A stretch of DNA of 64,000 nucleotides, taken from positions 5,642,001-5,706,000 of the forward strand of contig NZ_CP059162.1 of NCBI RefSeq assembly GCF_013466605.1, in the 5' to 3' direction. The stretch comes from Pseudomonas chlororaphis subsp. aurantiaca. GTDB lineage: Bacteria; Pseudomonadota; Gammaproteobacteria; Pseudomonadales; Pseudomonadaceae. This document shows positions 28,492 through 37,404 of this stretch, one piece after another. The notes below the pieces were generated by a model. It ran no database searches and had not been told where the DNA came from. It saw nothing but the letters and a program-made list of their open reading frames with translations. The number at the start of each line of letters is the position of its first letter. The first letter of the stretch is position 1. The position numbers were made by a program, and so were the translations under genes.

Positions 28492-28507
28492 CTGCACCTA
28501 AGTACAG
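28492..28507 (+). promoter_or_regulatory. Lux-box-like dyad 2, before the likely luxI promoter
   Basis: CTGCACCTAAGTACAG repeats dyad 1 with three changes. Its centre is at about 28499.5, and TAAACT (28530-28535) would serve as -10 for a start near 28542, placing the box at about -42.5. That is the standard class II position for LuxR activation. Start site and binding are inferred. Confidence 0.6.
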
Positions 28508-28642
28508 GTTGTCTCCGGGCAGACATTGTTAAACTAACAAGCGCCGCACAATTGATTTGCCTTAGCCGCAAGTTGACTCTCCGCGAACTGTGCGAGCTCA
28601 ATCCTTAGTACTGACAATATCCCATGGAAGAACTTCAACAAT

Positions 28643-29323
28643 ATGGAATCCATCGAATTTCACGCGCTCGACTATAGTGCGACACCCCACCCCTGGGTCG
28701 CCGATTTGTATGGTCTGCGCAAGGAAGTATTCGCCGATCGTTTGAACTGGAAGGTTAATATAAAGAATGACATCGAGTTCGATGAGTACGACAACGAGCG
28801 CACCACCTACCTGATCGGTACCTGGAAAGGCGTGCCCCTGGCCGGCCTGCGCCTGATCAACACCCTGGATCCCTACATGGTCGAAGGGCCGTTCCGCGAC
28901 TTTTTCCGCTGCGCGCCGCCCAAGCAGGCACTGATGGCCGAATCCAGCCGCTTTTTCGTCGACAAAACCCGCTCGCGCCAGCTCGGCCTGGCCCATCTGC
29001 CGCTGACCGAAATGCTCCTGTTGTGCATGCACAACCATGCCGCGCGCAGCAGCCTGGAATCGATCATCACGGTGGTCAGCAACGCCATGGGACGGATCGT
29101 CCGCAACGCCGGCTGGCACTACGAAGTAATGGACACCGGCGAGGCCGCGCCGGGAGAAAAGGTGCTGCTGCTGAACATGCCGATCAGCGACACCAATCGT
29201 CAGCGCCTGCTGTCCAGCATCGCTCGCAAATGCCTCTTGTCATCCGCGCAGCTCAACTACTGGCCGCAGCGCCTGAACCCGCTCCACACCGCGTTCTACG
29301 AGCCTCAGCGGATCAGCGCCTGA
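28643..29323 (+). CDS. Acyl-homoserine-lactone synthase, LuxI family
   Basis: A 226-residue LuxI-type enzyme that joins S-adenosylmethionine and an acyl-ACP (or acyl-CoA) into an N-acyl-homoserine lactone. Conserved residues are all visible: Arg26, Phe30, Trp36, Asp47, Asp50, Arg70, Phe84, Glu100 and Arg103. It starts divergently from the lipid operon and ends one base before the luxR stop region (tail to tail). P. chlororaphis has extra pairs named CsaI/CsaR and AurI/AurR; I cannot tell by reading whether this is one of them, so no symbol is given. Acyl chain is unknown. Confidence 0.92.
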   Translation: MESIEFHALDYSATPHPWVADLYGLRKEVFADRLNWKVNIKNDIEFDEYDNERTTYLIGTWKGVPLAGLRLINTLDPYMVEGPFRDFFRCAPPKQALMAESSRFFVDKTRSRQLGLAHLPLTEMLLLCMHNHAARSSLESIITVVSNAMGRIVRNAGWHYEVMDTGEAAPGEKVLLLNMPISDTNRQRLLSSIARKCLLSSAQLNYWPQRLNPLHTAFYEPQRISA

Positions 29324-29324
29324 A

Positions 29325-30053
29325 TCAGAGGATGCCCTGGCGCTGAGCCTCGTAGACTGCCTGCTTGGCGTTGCAGACCTGCAGCTTTCCAGAAATGTTC
29401 GACATGTGAAATTTGACCGTCCGCTCGGAAATCGCGCAGATCAGCGCGATTTCCCGGTAGGCCTTGCCCATCATCACCCACTTGAGCACCCCCAGCTCCC
29501 TGGCCGAAAGCGGCCCGGTCTGAGGTTCAGGGAACAGCTCGTCCATCGCCCGCAGGCTCAACAGCCGGCTATGAAAGCGGATCAGCGCCATCTGTAGCTG
29601 CCCCTGCTGGTCGGCCATACGGCGCTCAAAGTCGGCTTGCGACCCACCATTGCAAAGGCTCAGCGAACTGAACATGCCGCAGGCGTCATGCAGGGTAAAC
29701 GTGGCGCCGGAGCAGATACGGTATTGGCTGGAACGCCGAAACAACTCCCGACTCTTGTCACAGGAGGCGGCCTGGAGGGCGTCGCTCCAGGAAAATGGCG
29801 CGCAACTTTTAAGGCCGTGATGAATGATCGGATCGATCAAATGATAGTTGGCATTCTTATAGGCTTTCAGCCAGCGCGATGGGTAGTTCGAAATAATAAG
29901 AGGGGCTACTTCGCGGTTTCGAGGGGCGGCAAAGTAGGCATAACTTGCCCCTTGCAGATCACCCAACAGCTTTTCAAGCTCTAAATTTAAACAGACATTT
30001 GAATTACTTTCATCGGCCGGAATAAAGTCAGAGTATTTGAGTCGACTATCCAT
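29325..30053 (-). CDS. LuxR-family autoinducer receptor and transcriptional regulator
   Basis: A 242-residue quorum-sensing receptor: autoinducer-binding domain (about 20-165) with Trp61, Tyr65, Asp74, Pro75 and Trp89, the usual ligand contacts, then a LuxR helix-turn-helix (about 178-240, LSARELGVLKWVMMGK and ISERTVKFHMSNI). All the canonical positions are kept, so it should be a true AHL responder, not a solo with altered ligand. Convergent with luxI, separated by a single base. It presumably acts on the dyads between KAS and luxI. Confidence 0.93.
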   Translation of the reverse strand: MDSRLKYSDFIPADESNSNVCLNLELEKLLGDLQGASYAYFAAPRNREVAPLIISNYPSRWLKAYKNANYHLIDPIIHHGLKSCAPFSWSDALQAASCDKSRELFRRSSQYRICSGATFTLHDACGMFSSLSLCNGGSQADFERRMADQQGQLQMALIRFHSRLLSLRAMDELFPEPQTGPLSARELGVLKWVMMGKAYREIALICAISERTVKFHMSNISGKLQVCNAKQAVYEAQRQGIL

Positions 30054-30159
30054 GTCATGAGCTCGTCATATTTCAGGATTACTTCAGTCTCTCGGGAGAG
30101 GGTGAAGACGGTGCAAGATTTTTCTTATTATGCCTAAGCACGTGAATACATAGCTGCTG

Positions 30160-30174
30160 ACCTACCAAGTAGGT
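30160..30174. promoter_or_regulatory. Inverted repeat upstream of luxR
   Basis: ACCTAC-CAA-GTAGGT has perfect 6-bp arms about 107 bp before the luxR start. Sequence arms recall lux boxes, but the odd 3-bp centre does not fit a standard one. The surrounding 30054-30438 spacer holds no gene. Confidence 0.4.
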
Positions 30175-30322
30175 AAATCCAGATACGCTGGCGGGCTATA
30201 TTCAGTTATGCCTTGATAGAAATCAAGCAGGCGAGCTATACGGCTTTAGTTGTATTTCGGGAGAATTATAGCGGGCGGTTTGTGATGCTTTTTTGACGAC
30301 AGAATACAAAACTCTTATTACC

Positions 30323-30342
30323 CGTTCGGTTAATACCGAACG
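30323..30342. promoter_or_regulatory. Orphan TetR-operator-like palindrome
   Basis: CGTTCGGT-TAAT-ACCGAACG, perfect 8-bp arms, lies between the 3' end of ogt and the 5' end of luxR, about 270 bp upstream of luxR. It looks like operators of TetR-family repressors, but no TetR gene is in the window. Weak terminator for ogt is an alternative; there is no proper T-run. Confidence 0.45.
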
Positions 30343-30438
30343 ATATCGCTGCAACCGCTCTACAACCGCTGCTGGAGACAAGATGTTCCTGTCACCAGCC
30401 GCTTGCCTGTCACGCCGACAAAGCCCTGGCCGACAGGG

Positions 30439-30939
30439 CTAGAAATCCAGCGGCAAGGTCTGCTCGCCCTCCAGCGCCAGCAGGAACTGCTTGGCCTGCA
30501 AGCCGCCGGCAAAGCCGGTGAGGCTGCCCGAGGCGCCGACCACCCGGTGGCAGGGGGCGATGATCGAGATCGGGTTCCGGCCATTGGCCGCGCCGACTGC
30601 GCGCACGGCCTTGGGGCTGCCAACCTGTGCGGCAATCTGGCTGTAGCTGCGGGTTTCGCCGAAAGGAATGGTCAGCAGCGCCTGCCAGACCTTGCGCTGG
30701 AACTCGGTGCCGACGAAGTCCAGCTCCAGTTCGAAGCGATCGCGGCTGCCGGCAAAGTACTCCTTGAGCTGGCGTTCGGTTTCCAGCAAGACCGGATGAT
30801 CGTCGGCAGGCTGCAACGAGCCGAGGCGCACGCGGTTTTCGCGCTCGCTCTCCCAGAGAATCGCGGCGAGCTTCGCGCCCCTGGCAACCAGGGTCAGTTG
30901 ACCGACAGGCGAGTTCATCAATTTGAATACGCAGGACAT
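30439..30939 (-). CDS. ogt: Methylated-DNA--[protein]-cysteine S-methyltransferase
   Basis: A 166-residue suicide DNA-repair protein that removes O6-alkyl groups from guanine. The reactive cysteine is in IAPCHRVVG, the winged helix carries GETRSYSQIAAQVG and the Asn hinge lies in AANGRNP. N-terminal RNase H-like domain about residues 1-75. Single gene between the quorum locus and the MalT-type regulator. Confidence 0.93.
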   Translation of the reverse strand: MSCVFKLMNSPVGQLTLVARGAKLAAILWESERENRVRLGSLQPADDHPVLLETERQLKEYFAGSRDRFELELDFVGTEFQRKVWQALLTIPFGETRSYSQIAAQVGSPKAVRAVGAANGRNPISIIAPCHRVVGASGSLTGFAGGLQAKQFLLALEGEQTLPLDF

Positions 30940-31053
30940 GCTAAGCCTCCTTTATCTTCCAGGGAGATCAGGCCCGGACTTGGCCTTCATCCCGATACGC
31001 CTGCACTGTAGATCGACATTCAAGCGCAAGAACTACGTTTCTTGCGGTGGAAT

Positions 31054-33789
31054 TTAACCCAGCAAGCCCAGCTCCTGGGCCCGGGCCACGGCCTGGGTGC
31101 GACGCTCCACCCCCAGCTTGCTGTTGATATGGCTGGCGTGGGTTTTCACGGTGTGCAGCGAGATAAACAACTGATCGCTGATTTCCTGGTTGGAACAGCC
31201 CTGGGCGATCAGTTGCAGCACCGCCAGCTCACGGGAGCTGAGGGCTTCGCCGTGATGCTGCTCCACAGGTTCGCGCGCCACTGCGACCGGCAGGCGTTCG
31301 AGCAAGGTCTGGCGCAATGACGTCGCCGGCCCCTGCTGAAGCTGCTCGCGGACCCAGGCCGGATGCGCCCGCAGCGCCCACTCGAACGGTTGCAATGCCC
31401 CGCCCACGGCCGCCTCCAGCGCCTGGGCAAAAGCCTGCCGGGCCTCGGGGTCGCGCCCCTCGACCAGCAACAACGCGACCTTCTGATTCAAGGCCATCAC
31501 ATTGAGCATCTGCCGCCCGGTCTCGCGGCCATGTTCCACTAGCTTGTCCAGGCGCTGTTCGGCCAGGGCCGGCGCGCCCTGGATGCTGTCGAGCAAGGCT
31601 TGCTGCAACTCGATATGCAGCGGCAGCTGTGGATGAAATTCCGGCGCCGCGGCGGCCTGATCGCCGATGTAGGTCTGCCCCAGGCGAGCCAGCCAGGCCT
31701 GCGCCAGGTCGGTGCGGCCCTGGGCCAGCCAGAGTTCGCATTTGACCAGGGTGATCATCGCCAAGTAGTAGATCGGCGGGACGTCCCAGATGTGCATCAG
31801 GCGTTCGGCCTCGGCCAACTCGGCAAAGGCCTTGGCAAACTCACCGTTGTGACCTTCCAGGTTGGCGATCACGCAATGGCCGATCAGCACGCTGATATCG
31901 CGACAGGCCCGGGCCTCGACCAGGCCCGCCCGCAAGCGCGACAGCCCGGTCTCGGGCTGGCAGCGCAACGTCAGCAGATACCCCTCATACAGCGTCAGCC
32001 GCGCACGTACCGCGTACAGGCGTTGCGTGGACAGGCCATACAAGCGCTGCAAGCCCTGGCGCACTTCATCCAGCGCCCGCAGGATCTCGCCGCGTGCTTG
32101 CAGCACCCGGGCCCGGTCGTAATGGGCCAGGGCCTCGAACAAGGGGTTGCCGACCCGCTGCGCCAATTCCAGGGACTCGCGGTTGAGCCCCCGGGCGCGC
32201 CACAAATCGCCATCGGCGATCGCCAGGTTGGACAGGGTCGACAGGCACACCAGCCGCTGCCCGTAACGTTTCTGGGGCAAGGTTTCCAGAGCTTCGGTGC
32301 AGTACCGCAGGGTCAGCTCGCGATTTCCCCGTCCGCGGGCGACGATCCCGCTCAAGGCCAGCCATTGCGCCAGCATGGATTTCTGCGCGGTGGCCGAAGG
32401 GGCCGGCAGGAAGCGACTCAAATGGCTGGCCAGCTCCTCGGCGGCATCCAGCTGGCACGCCAGCCCCAGCGCCCAGCTGTACAGCACGATCAGCCGTGGG
32501 GTGCTGATCAGCAGGCTGTCGGGCAAGTCCATTTTCCAGCGCAGCAACATGCCGACGTTCTGCTCGGCCAGCAGTTGTTCCTCGGACAGGTTCTGTACCA
32601 GGTTCGCCGCCACATCGAGGTGCCCGGCGCGCAACGCCTGCTCCACCGCTTCGTCCAGCAGCCCCTGGGCGTTGAACCAGCGACAGGCGCGCAGGTGCAG
32701 GCTGGCCGGTGGCAATACCGCGTTGGCGGTGGGCCGGGTGCGCAGCAGGTCGGAAAACAGGTGGTGATAACGGTACCAGTGCCCCTGCTCGTCCAGCGGC
32801 ACCAGAAATACCTGGTGGGCCAACAGATAACGCAGGATCTCGGCACTGTCATGGGACTCGCGCAGCGCATCGCACAGTTCGCTGCAGAAGCGCTCCTGGG
32901 GCGCCGTGTCGTAGAGGAACGACTGCACTTCGGCAGGCAGGCAATCGATGACTTCTTCCAGCAGATAGTCGCGAATCAGGCCTTCGCCGCCATTCAGCGA
33001 CTGTGGCAAGGTTCCACCGTTGCCCGCCTCCGAGGCCGCCAACAACCAGAAACGCAACCCCGCTACCCAGCCTTCGCTGCGCAGGATCAGGCTTTCCAGC
33101 GCCTCGCCGCGCAGCGAACTGCTGTGCCGGTCGAGCAGGGCCAGGGATTCGTCATAGGTCAGGCGCAGATCCTGCTCGTGCAGTTCCAGCAACTGCCGCG
33201 ACAGGCGCAGACGCGCCAGGTGCCAGTCCGGACGCTGGCGGCTGGTCACCAGCACCAACAGGCCGTCGGGTAAATGATTGAGAAAGAACTGCAGGCAACG
33301 ATCGAGCACCGGCCCCTGGGCCAGGTGGTAATCGTCCAGCACCAGCAACAAGGGGGACGCACTGGAAAGATGGGCCGCCAACTCGTCGAGCAGGCCGTCC
33401 AGCCATTCTTCGAAGGCGAAGGGCTGGTGGCGCTGGCGCATCTTCAGCAGCCCGAGGGATTGGCTGCCCAATTGAGCGAAATACTGCTGCAGCCCCTCGA
33501 GCAGGCGTTCGAGAAAACGTCCCGGATCGCTGTCCCGGCGACTGAGCCCCAGCCACAGGCTGCGCCAGTGCGGCGGCAGGCTTTGGCAGAACTCCACCGC
33601 CAGCGAACTCTTGCCAAAACCGGCCGGCGCACTGACCAACAGCAACCGGCCATTGAGGCCCGCGCTCAAGCGCTCGCACAGACGCGGCCGCAGTACGTAG
33701 CCGTCGGGCAAGGGAGGTCGGTAGAAGCGCCCTTCCGGCGCGGGAATGGCCGCACCGGCAGGCCCCTGGATACGGGACAGATCAGTCAT
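31054..33789 (-). CDS. MalT-type LuxR-family ATPase transcriptional activator (LAL)
   Basis: A 911-residue regulator of the large ATP-binding LuxR class. The P-loop SAPAGFGKSSLA is near residue 55, a Walker B-like LLLVLDDYH near 150, a long TPR-like middle (about 400-820) and a C-terminal LuxR helix-turn-helix (LSSRELAVLQLIAQGCSNQEIS and HTVKTHASHINSKL). Such proteins activate adjacent catabolic or transport operons after binding an inducer. The neighbouring DUF1329/DUF1302 and acyl-CoA ligase genes, on the same strand and upstream, are the probable targets. Start ATG 33789; a TTG two codons earlier is unlikely. Confidence 0.92.
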   Translation of the reverse strand: MTDLSRIQGPAGAAIPAPEGRFYRPPLPDGYVLRPRLCERLSAGLNGRLLLVSAPAGFGKSSLAVEFCQSLPPHWRSLWLGLSRRDSDPGRFLERLLEGLQQYFAQLGSQSLGLLKMRQRHQPFAFEEWLDGLLDELAAHLSSASPLLLVLDDYHLAQGPVLDRCLQFFLNHLPDGLLVLVTSRQRPDWHLARLRLSRQLLELHEQDLRLTYDESLALLDRHSSSLRGEALESLILRSEGWVAGLRFWLLAASEAGNGGTLPQSLNGGEGLIRDYLLEEVIDCLPAEVQSFLYDTAPQERFCSELCDALRESHDSAEILRYLLAHQVFLVPLDEQGHWYRYHHLFSDLLRTRPTANAVLPPASLHLRACRWFNAQGLLDEAVEQALRAGHLDVAANLVQNLSEEQLLAEQNVGMLLRWKMDLPDSLLISTPRLIVLYSWALGLACQLDAAEELASHLSRFLPAPSATAQKSMLAQWLALSGIVARGRGNRELTLRYCTEALETLPQKRYGQRLVCLSTLSNLAIADGDLWRARGLNRESLELAQRVGNPLFEALAHYDRARVLQARGEILRALDEVRQGLQRLYGLSTQRLYAVRARLTLYEGYLLTLRCQPETGLSRLRAGLVEARACRDISVLIGHCVIANLEGHNGEFAKAFAELAEAERLMHIWDVPPIYYLAMITLVKCELWLAQGRTDLAQAWLARLGQTYIGDQAAAAPEFHPQLPLHIELQQALLDSIQGAPALAEQRLDKLVEHGRETGRQMLNVMALNQKVALLLVEGRDPEARQAFAQALEAAVGGALQPFEWALRAHPAWVREQLQQGPATSLRQTLLERLPVAVAREPVEQHHGEALSSRELAVLQLIAQGCSNQEISDQLFISLHTVKTHASHINSKLGVERRTQAVARAQELGLLG

Positions 33790-34061
33790 GGCCAACTCTT
33801 ATTGAAGTGCTGTTGTCGGCAATACAGATGTCGGCAGACTAGCGGTAAAAAGCCCCCTGTTGAAGATTTTTGCTACAGATGGCTAGAAAAAGAATACAAC
33901 CGGGTTTGTCAGCGCTTTCCACCTTCCCAACATGAGCGAGCCGGCTTGCGCTGCAGGAGATGCGGTTTCACTTGGGCTCGGCTCGCCCGGCGCGCCTTTT
34001 TCTCGAGTGAACTCGCTTCAGCGGGAGCTCACCCCCGTGTTTTGTAGAAATACCCAGACAA

Positions 34062-34090
34062 TAAAAAACGCCCCGAACCAGTCGGGGCGT
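34062..34090 (-). terminator. Intrinsic terminator downstream of the DUF1329 gene
   Basis: Stem CGCCCCGA / TCGGGGCG followed on the minus strand by six T. The rest of the 33790-34121 spacer (332 bp) holds no gene or other clear signal. Confidence 0.88.
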
Positions 34091-34121
34091 CGATCGAGGA
34101 TGCGCCTCGATTTACCGCGGG

Positions 34122-35486
34122 TTAACGAACGCCATCCTGGCGCAGGGCCGCCGGGGTGAAGTCGCTGGTGGTGGCGGTGAAGCCGAAGTCATAGGCCGAT
34201 TTCTCTTCGTTCTTCATGCCCAGTGCCAGGTAACGGCCGGACTGCAGGTCGTAGAGGGTTTCCAGGGCATACCACGGCACTTGCTTGTCGTAGTAGTTCT
34301 CGGCGTGCGCCTCGGCCACGCGCCACAGTTGGCCACGACCGTCGTAGTGGTCGATCACCGCGGCCTGCCAGGTGTCCTCATCGATGTAGAAGTCACGCTT
34401 GGCGTAGATATGACGCTGGCCTTCCTTCAGGGTCGCGACCACGTGCCAGACACGGCGCAGCTCGTAGCGCGCCAGGTCCTGGTTGATGTGGCCGGCCTTG
34501 ATGATGTCGGCGTACTTCAGTTGCGGCGAGTCGAGCTTGTAGCTGTTGGAGGCGATGTACATCTCCTTCTTGCCTTCCAGCTTCCAGTCGTAGCGGTCCG
34601 GCGCGCCGTTGTACATGTCGAGGTTGTCGGAAGTACGCAGGCCATCGGCCGCGGTACCCGGACCGTCATACGACACTTGCGGGGCGCGACGCACACGACG
34701 CTGGCCGGCGTTGTAGACCCAGGCCGAGCGCGGTTCCTTCACCTGGTCGAGGGTCTCGTGCACCAGCAGCACACCACCGGCCAGGCGCGCCGGCGCGGTC
34801 ACTTTCTGCTTGAAGTAGAACAGGATGTTGCCCGGGTTCGCCGGATCGTAGTCCTTCATCTTGTCGCGGAACACGAACTGGTCCTGGAAGTACACCAGGC
34901 TGAACGAGCCGTTGGCCTGTGGCGTCGCCTGGGTCACCAGACGGGTCACGCTGCCGCCGCGATAGCGGGTGATGTGGTTCCAGATGACTTCCACGCCGCT
35001 TTTCGGAATCGGGAACGGAATGGCGGTCTTGAAGTTTTCCAGGCCGTTGCCGCCGCTGACCAGGTTGGTCTTGGTGGCATTTTCCTTGATCGCGGCGAAC
35101 ACCTCGGCGGGCACCGTGGCACCGCGGTGGGAAGGATAGACCGGCATCTTGTAGGTTTCAGGGTAGCGCTTGAACATCGCGTACTGCCCCGGCGCCAACT
35201 TGTCCTTGTACTGCTCGACGTTCTGCGCGGTGATGGTGAACTGCGGCTGCTCGCTGGCGTACGGATTGGACAGGAAGCCCTTGCCGTCCACATTGCCGGC
35301 GTTGGTCGGCAAGGCTTTCCAGGCAGGAATGGTGCCGGCGGAGTTACCGGCCATTTCCGCGCCCATCGGCGTCAGGGAGGTGCCCAGCTTGGCCGCTTCA
35401 TCGGCCGAGACCGCGGCCATGACCCCGGTCGCCAGCAGCGACAGCCCGAGGACACCGACCTGCAACAGACTCTTGGTTACTTTCAT
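34122..35486 (-). CDS. DUF1329 periplasmic/outer-membrane-associated protein
   Basis: A 454-residue exported protein with Sec signal MKVTKSLLQVGVLGLSLLATG cut near GVMAA. The mature part begins with the DUF1329 hallmark EAAKLGTSLTPMGAEMAGN and ends in YALETLYDLQSGRYLALGM. DUF1329 proteins have a LolB-like lipid-binding fold and are almost always paired with DUF1302 outer-membrane proteins, as here (28 bp downstream). Thought to move hydrophobic substrates across the envelope; not proven here. Confidence 0.88.
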   Translation of the reverse strand: MKVTKSLLQVGVLGLSLLATGVMAAVSADEAAKLGTSLTPMGAEMAGNSAGTIPAWKALPTNAGNVDGKGFLSNPYASEQPQFTITAQNVEQYKDKLAPGQYAMFKRYPETYKMPVYPSHRGATVPAEVFAAIKENATKTNLVSGGNGLENFKTAIPFPIPKSGVEVIWNHITRYRGGSVTRLVTQATPQANGSFSLVYFQDQFVFRDKMKDYDPANPGNILFYFKQKVTAPARLAGGVLLVHETLDQVKEPRSAWVYNAGQRRVRRAPQVSYDGPGTAADGLRTSDNLDMYNGAPDRYDWKLEGKKEMYIASNSYKLDSPQLKYADIIKAGHINQDLARYELRRVWHVVATLKEGQRHIYAKRDFYIDEDTWQAAVIDHYDGRGQLWRVAEAHAENYYDKQVPWYALETLYDLQSGRYLALGMKNEEKSAYDFGFTATTSDFTPAALRQDGVR

Positions 35487-35514
35487 ATTCTTGTTCTTCC
35501 TGAAAATGCAGTGC

Positions 35515-37404
35515 TTAGAAGTTCACGCCGAAACTGAGTGCCACGAAGTCACGGTCATCCACGGTGGTGTACTTGCCGTCGAAGAAGTTGGTGTAGGCCA
35601 GGCTCGCGGTGTAGGTGTTCTGGTACTCGGCATCCACGCCCAGGCTGATGGCCTTGCGGCCTTCCTCGAAGTTGCCGCCAGGACCAGGCGAGTAACCACT
35701 GACGTCATGGGACCAGGCCACGTTCGGCTTGAGGTTCACACCGGCGAACACGTCGTTGTATTCCCAGATGGCACGACCGCGATAACCCCAGGAAGTCGAG
35801 GTGGTGAAGCCGTCGTCGTTGCAGTTGCGGCTGCGATTGTTGGTCGCCGCGCCCGCACCTGCGCCGTTGATGGTGCTGGTATTGAGGATTTGCGAGCAGG
35901 TGTCCAGGCTGCCGGTGGCAGGCAGTTCGCCCGGCCCATAGACCGGATCGCGGCCGTAACGAACCTTGGAGGTGCTCTCCAGGCCGCCCACGTAGGTCAG
36001 GCCGACTTCACCGACCAGGGTCAGGCGGCTGGCACCCATGACCTGATCGAAGAAGTGGGTGAAGGTGGTCTGCAGCTGGGTGATCTCTTTACGGCGATAG
36101 CCGTGCAGGTCCTGGCCTGGCACGCCGTCGAGCAGCGAGGCATTGGCCAGGGTCCCGCCCAGGGGACGAACACCGGCGAACAGGATATCGGTGGAGTTCA
36201 GCTGCACCGGAGCGTTCGGGCGATAGCTGATCTCACCGCTCCACGCGGTACCGGTAGGCAAGGTGGTGGAGAAGCTCAGGCCGTAGAGGCGGATGTCCTC
36301 AGGGTACTCGACGAAGTACTCGGAGCTACCGGCAACCACCAGTGGGCCCAAGGCGCGGAACGCTGGAGGCAAGGCCGCCACGCGATCGAAGACCGACTGC
36401 GGAGCACCGGTGGCGCTGAAGATCGGCGCACGGCTGTGGTAGTTCATGAAGTACGCGCCGAACTCGGTGTCGAGCGGCTCGTACATGTACTTGAAGGACA
36501 CGCCCCACTGCCCGCTGTCCCGTGCATCGCGGTCCGGGCCACGACGTACCAGCACGCCTTCCTGGTTGACGTCGACGCCCGCGGCGGCCAATGGCCCGAG
36601 GGCAATCGATGGAATGGTCGAGCGTTTGTTCAGCACGCGCAGGTTGTCGGTGCAACCGTCGGCGATGATGTCCGGCTGGGAGAAGAAGGTGCCGCAATTG
36701 TCGACGACGGTCTGGTCCCATTCCAGCTGATAGAAGGCTTCGGCCGAGAGGTTGTCGGTCAGGCTCTGGGAGACGTAGAACATGTTGACCGGGATCAGGC
36801 CTTCCTTGATCTCCGCGCCAGGACGGCGGAAAGCGGACACATCGATCGGGTTGATCGAGTTGATGCCGCCGCCGATGAAGGTACTTTCACCCCAGCTCAC
36901 CACTTGCTTGCCCAGACGCACGGAACCCGGCTGCTCGGCGATCGAGTAGTTGTGGTAGATGAAGGCGTCGAGAATCTGCCCGCCGGAGGACTTGGCGCCT
37001 TCCTTGCGATTGCTGTCGCTGATGTCCTTGAACTCGCGGCTTTCGTCCTTGAGCTCGAAGTCATACCAGTACTTGCCACGGACGAAGACGCCGGTGTCGC
37101 CGTATTTCAGTTCAAGGTCATGGATGCCCTTGAAGATCTTGGAAAAGGTTTCGCCGCTTTTGAAGTTAGCGTGGCCATCGTCGGAGGTCTGGGACAGGCC
37201 ATGACCGCCGTTGTTGACACCAATCAGATTCTTGTTGGGGCTCTGGGTAGACCAGCTCGCACCCAGCGATAGAGAAGAGTCGAACTGACCTTCGATTTCA
37301 CCGATGTTGAAACTGACGCCGAAGGCAGGTCCGGCGAGCGTAGAGGCGAGACTGACGGCCAGAGGCAGTTTCGCCCGGCGCCAGAACTGGTTTACTGATG
37401 TCAT
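35515..37404 (-). CDS. DUF1302 outer-membrane beta-barrel protein
   Basis: A 629-residue protein with signal peptide (LPLAVSLASTLAGPAFG) and beta-barrel-like alternating strands, ending in the outer-membrane insertion signature with terminal aromatic (FGVNF). Contains paired cysteines that may form loop disulfides (DNCGTF/DGCTDN, DTCSQ/RNCNDD). The start at MTSVNQF (37404) gives a normal signal; an upstream out-of-frame ATG is ignored. It forms a pair with the DUF1329 gene and is next to an acyl-CoA ligase, suggesting uptake or export of a lipid-like compound. Confidence 0.87.
   Translation of the reverse strand: MTSVNQFWRRAKLPLAVSLASTLAGPAFGVSFNIGEIEGQFDSSLSLGASWSTQSPNKNLIGVNNGGHGLSQTSDDGHANFKSGETFSKIFKGIHDLELKYGDTGVFVRGKYWYDFELKDESREFKDISDSNRKEGAKSSGGQILDAFIYHNYSIAEQPGSVRLGKQVVSWGESTFIGGGINSINPIDVSAFRRPGAEIKEGLIPVNMFYVSQSLTDNLSAEAFYQLEWDQTVVDNCGTFFSQPDIIADGCTDNLRVLNKRSTIPSIALGPLAAAGVDVNQEGVLVRRGPDRDARDSGQWGVSFKYMYEPLDTEFGAYFMNYHSRAPIFSATGAPQSVFDRVAALPPAFRALGPLVVAGSSEYFVEYPEDIRLYGLSFSTTLPTGTAWSGEISYRPNAPVQLNSTDILFAGVRPLGGTLANASLLDGVPGQDLHGYRRKEITQLQTTFTHFFDQVMGASRLTLVGEVGLTYVGGLESTSKVRYGRDPVYGPGELPATGSLDTCSQILNTSTINGAGAGAATNNRSRNCNDDGFTTSTSWGYRGRAIWEYNDVFAGVNLKPNVAWSHDVSGYSPGPGGNFEEGRKAISLGVDAEYQNTYTASLAYTNFFDGKYTTVDDRDFVALSFGVNF

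Noticed and set aside
31600..33273. 557-codon plus-strand open frame
   Set aside because: Shadow of the MalT-type regulator; Gln-rich translation without motifs.
35170..37272. 700-codon plus-strand open frame opposite the DUF1302 gene
   Set aside because: Repetitive Gly/Val/His-rich translation with no domain; the opposite strand encodes a signal-bearing outer-membrane protein.
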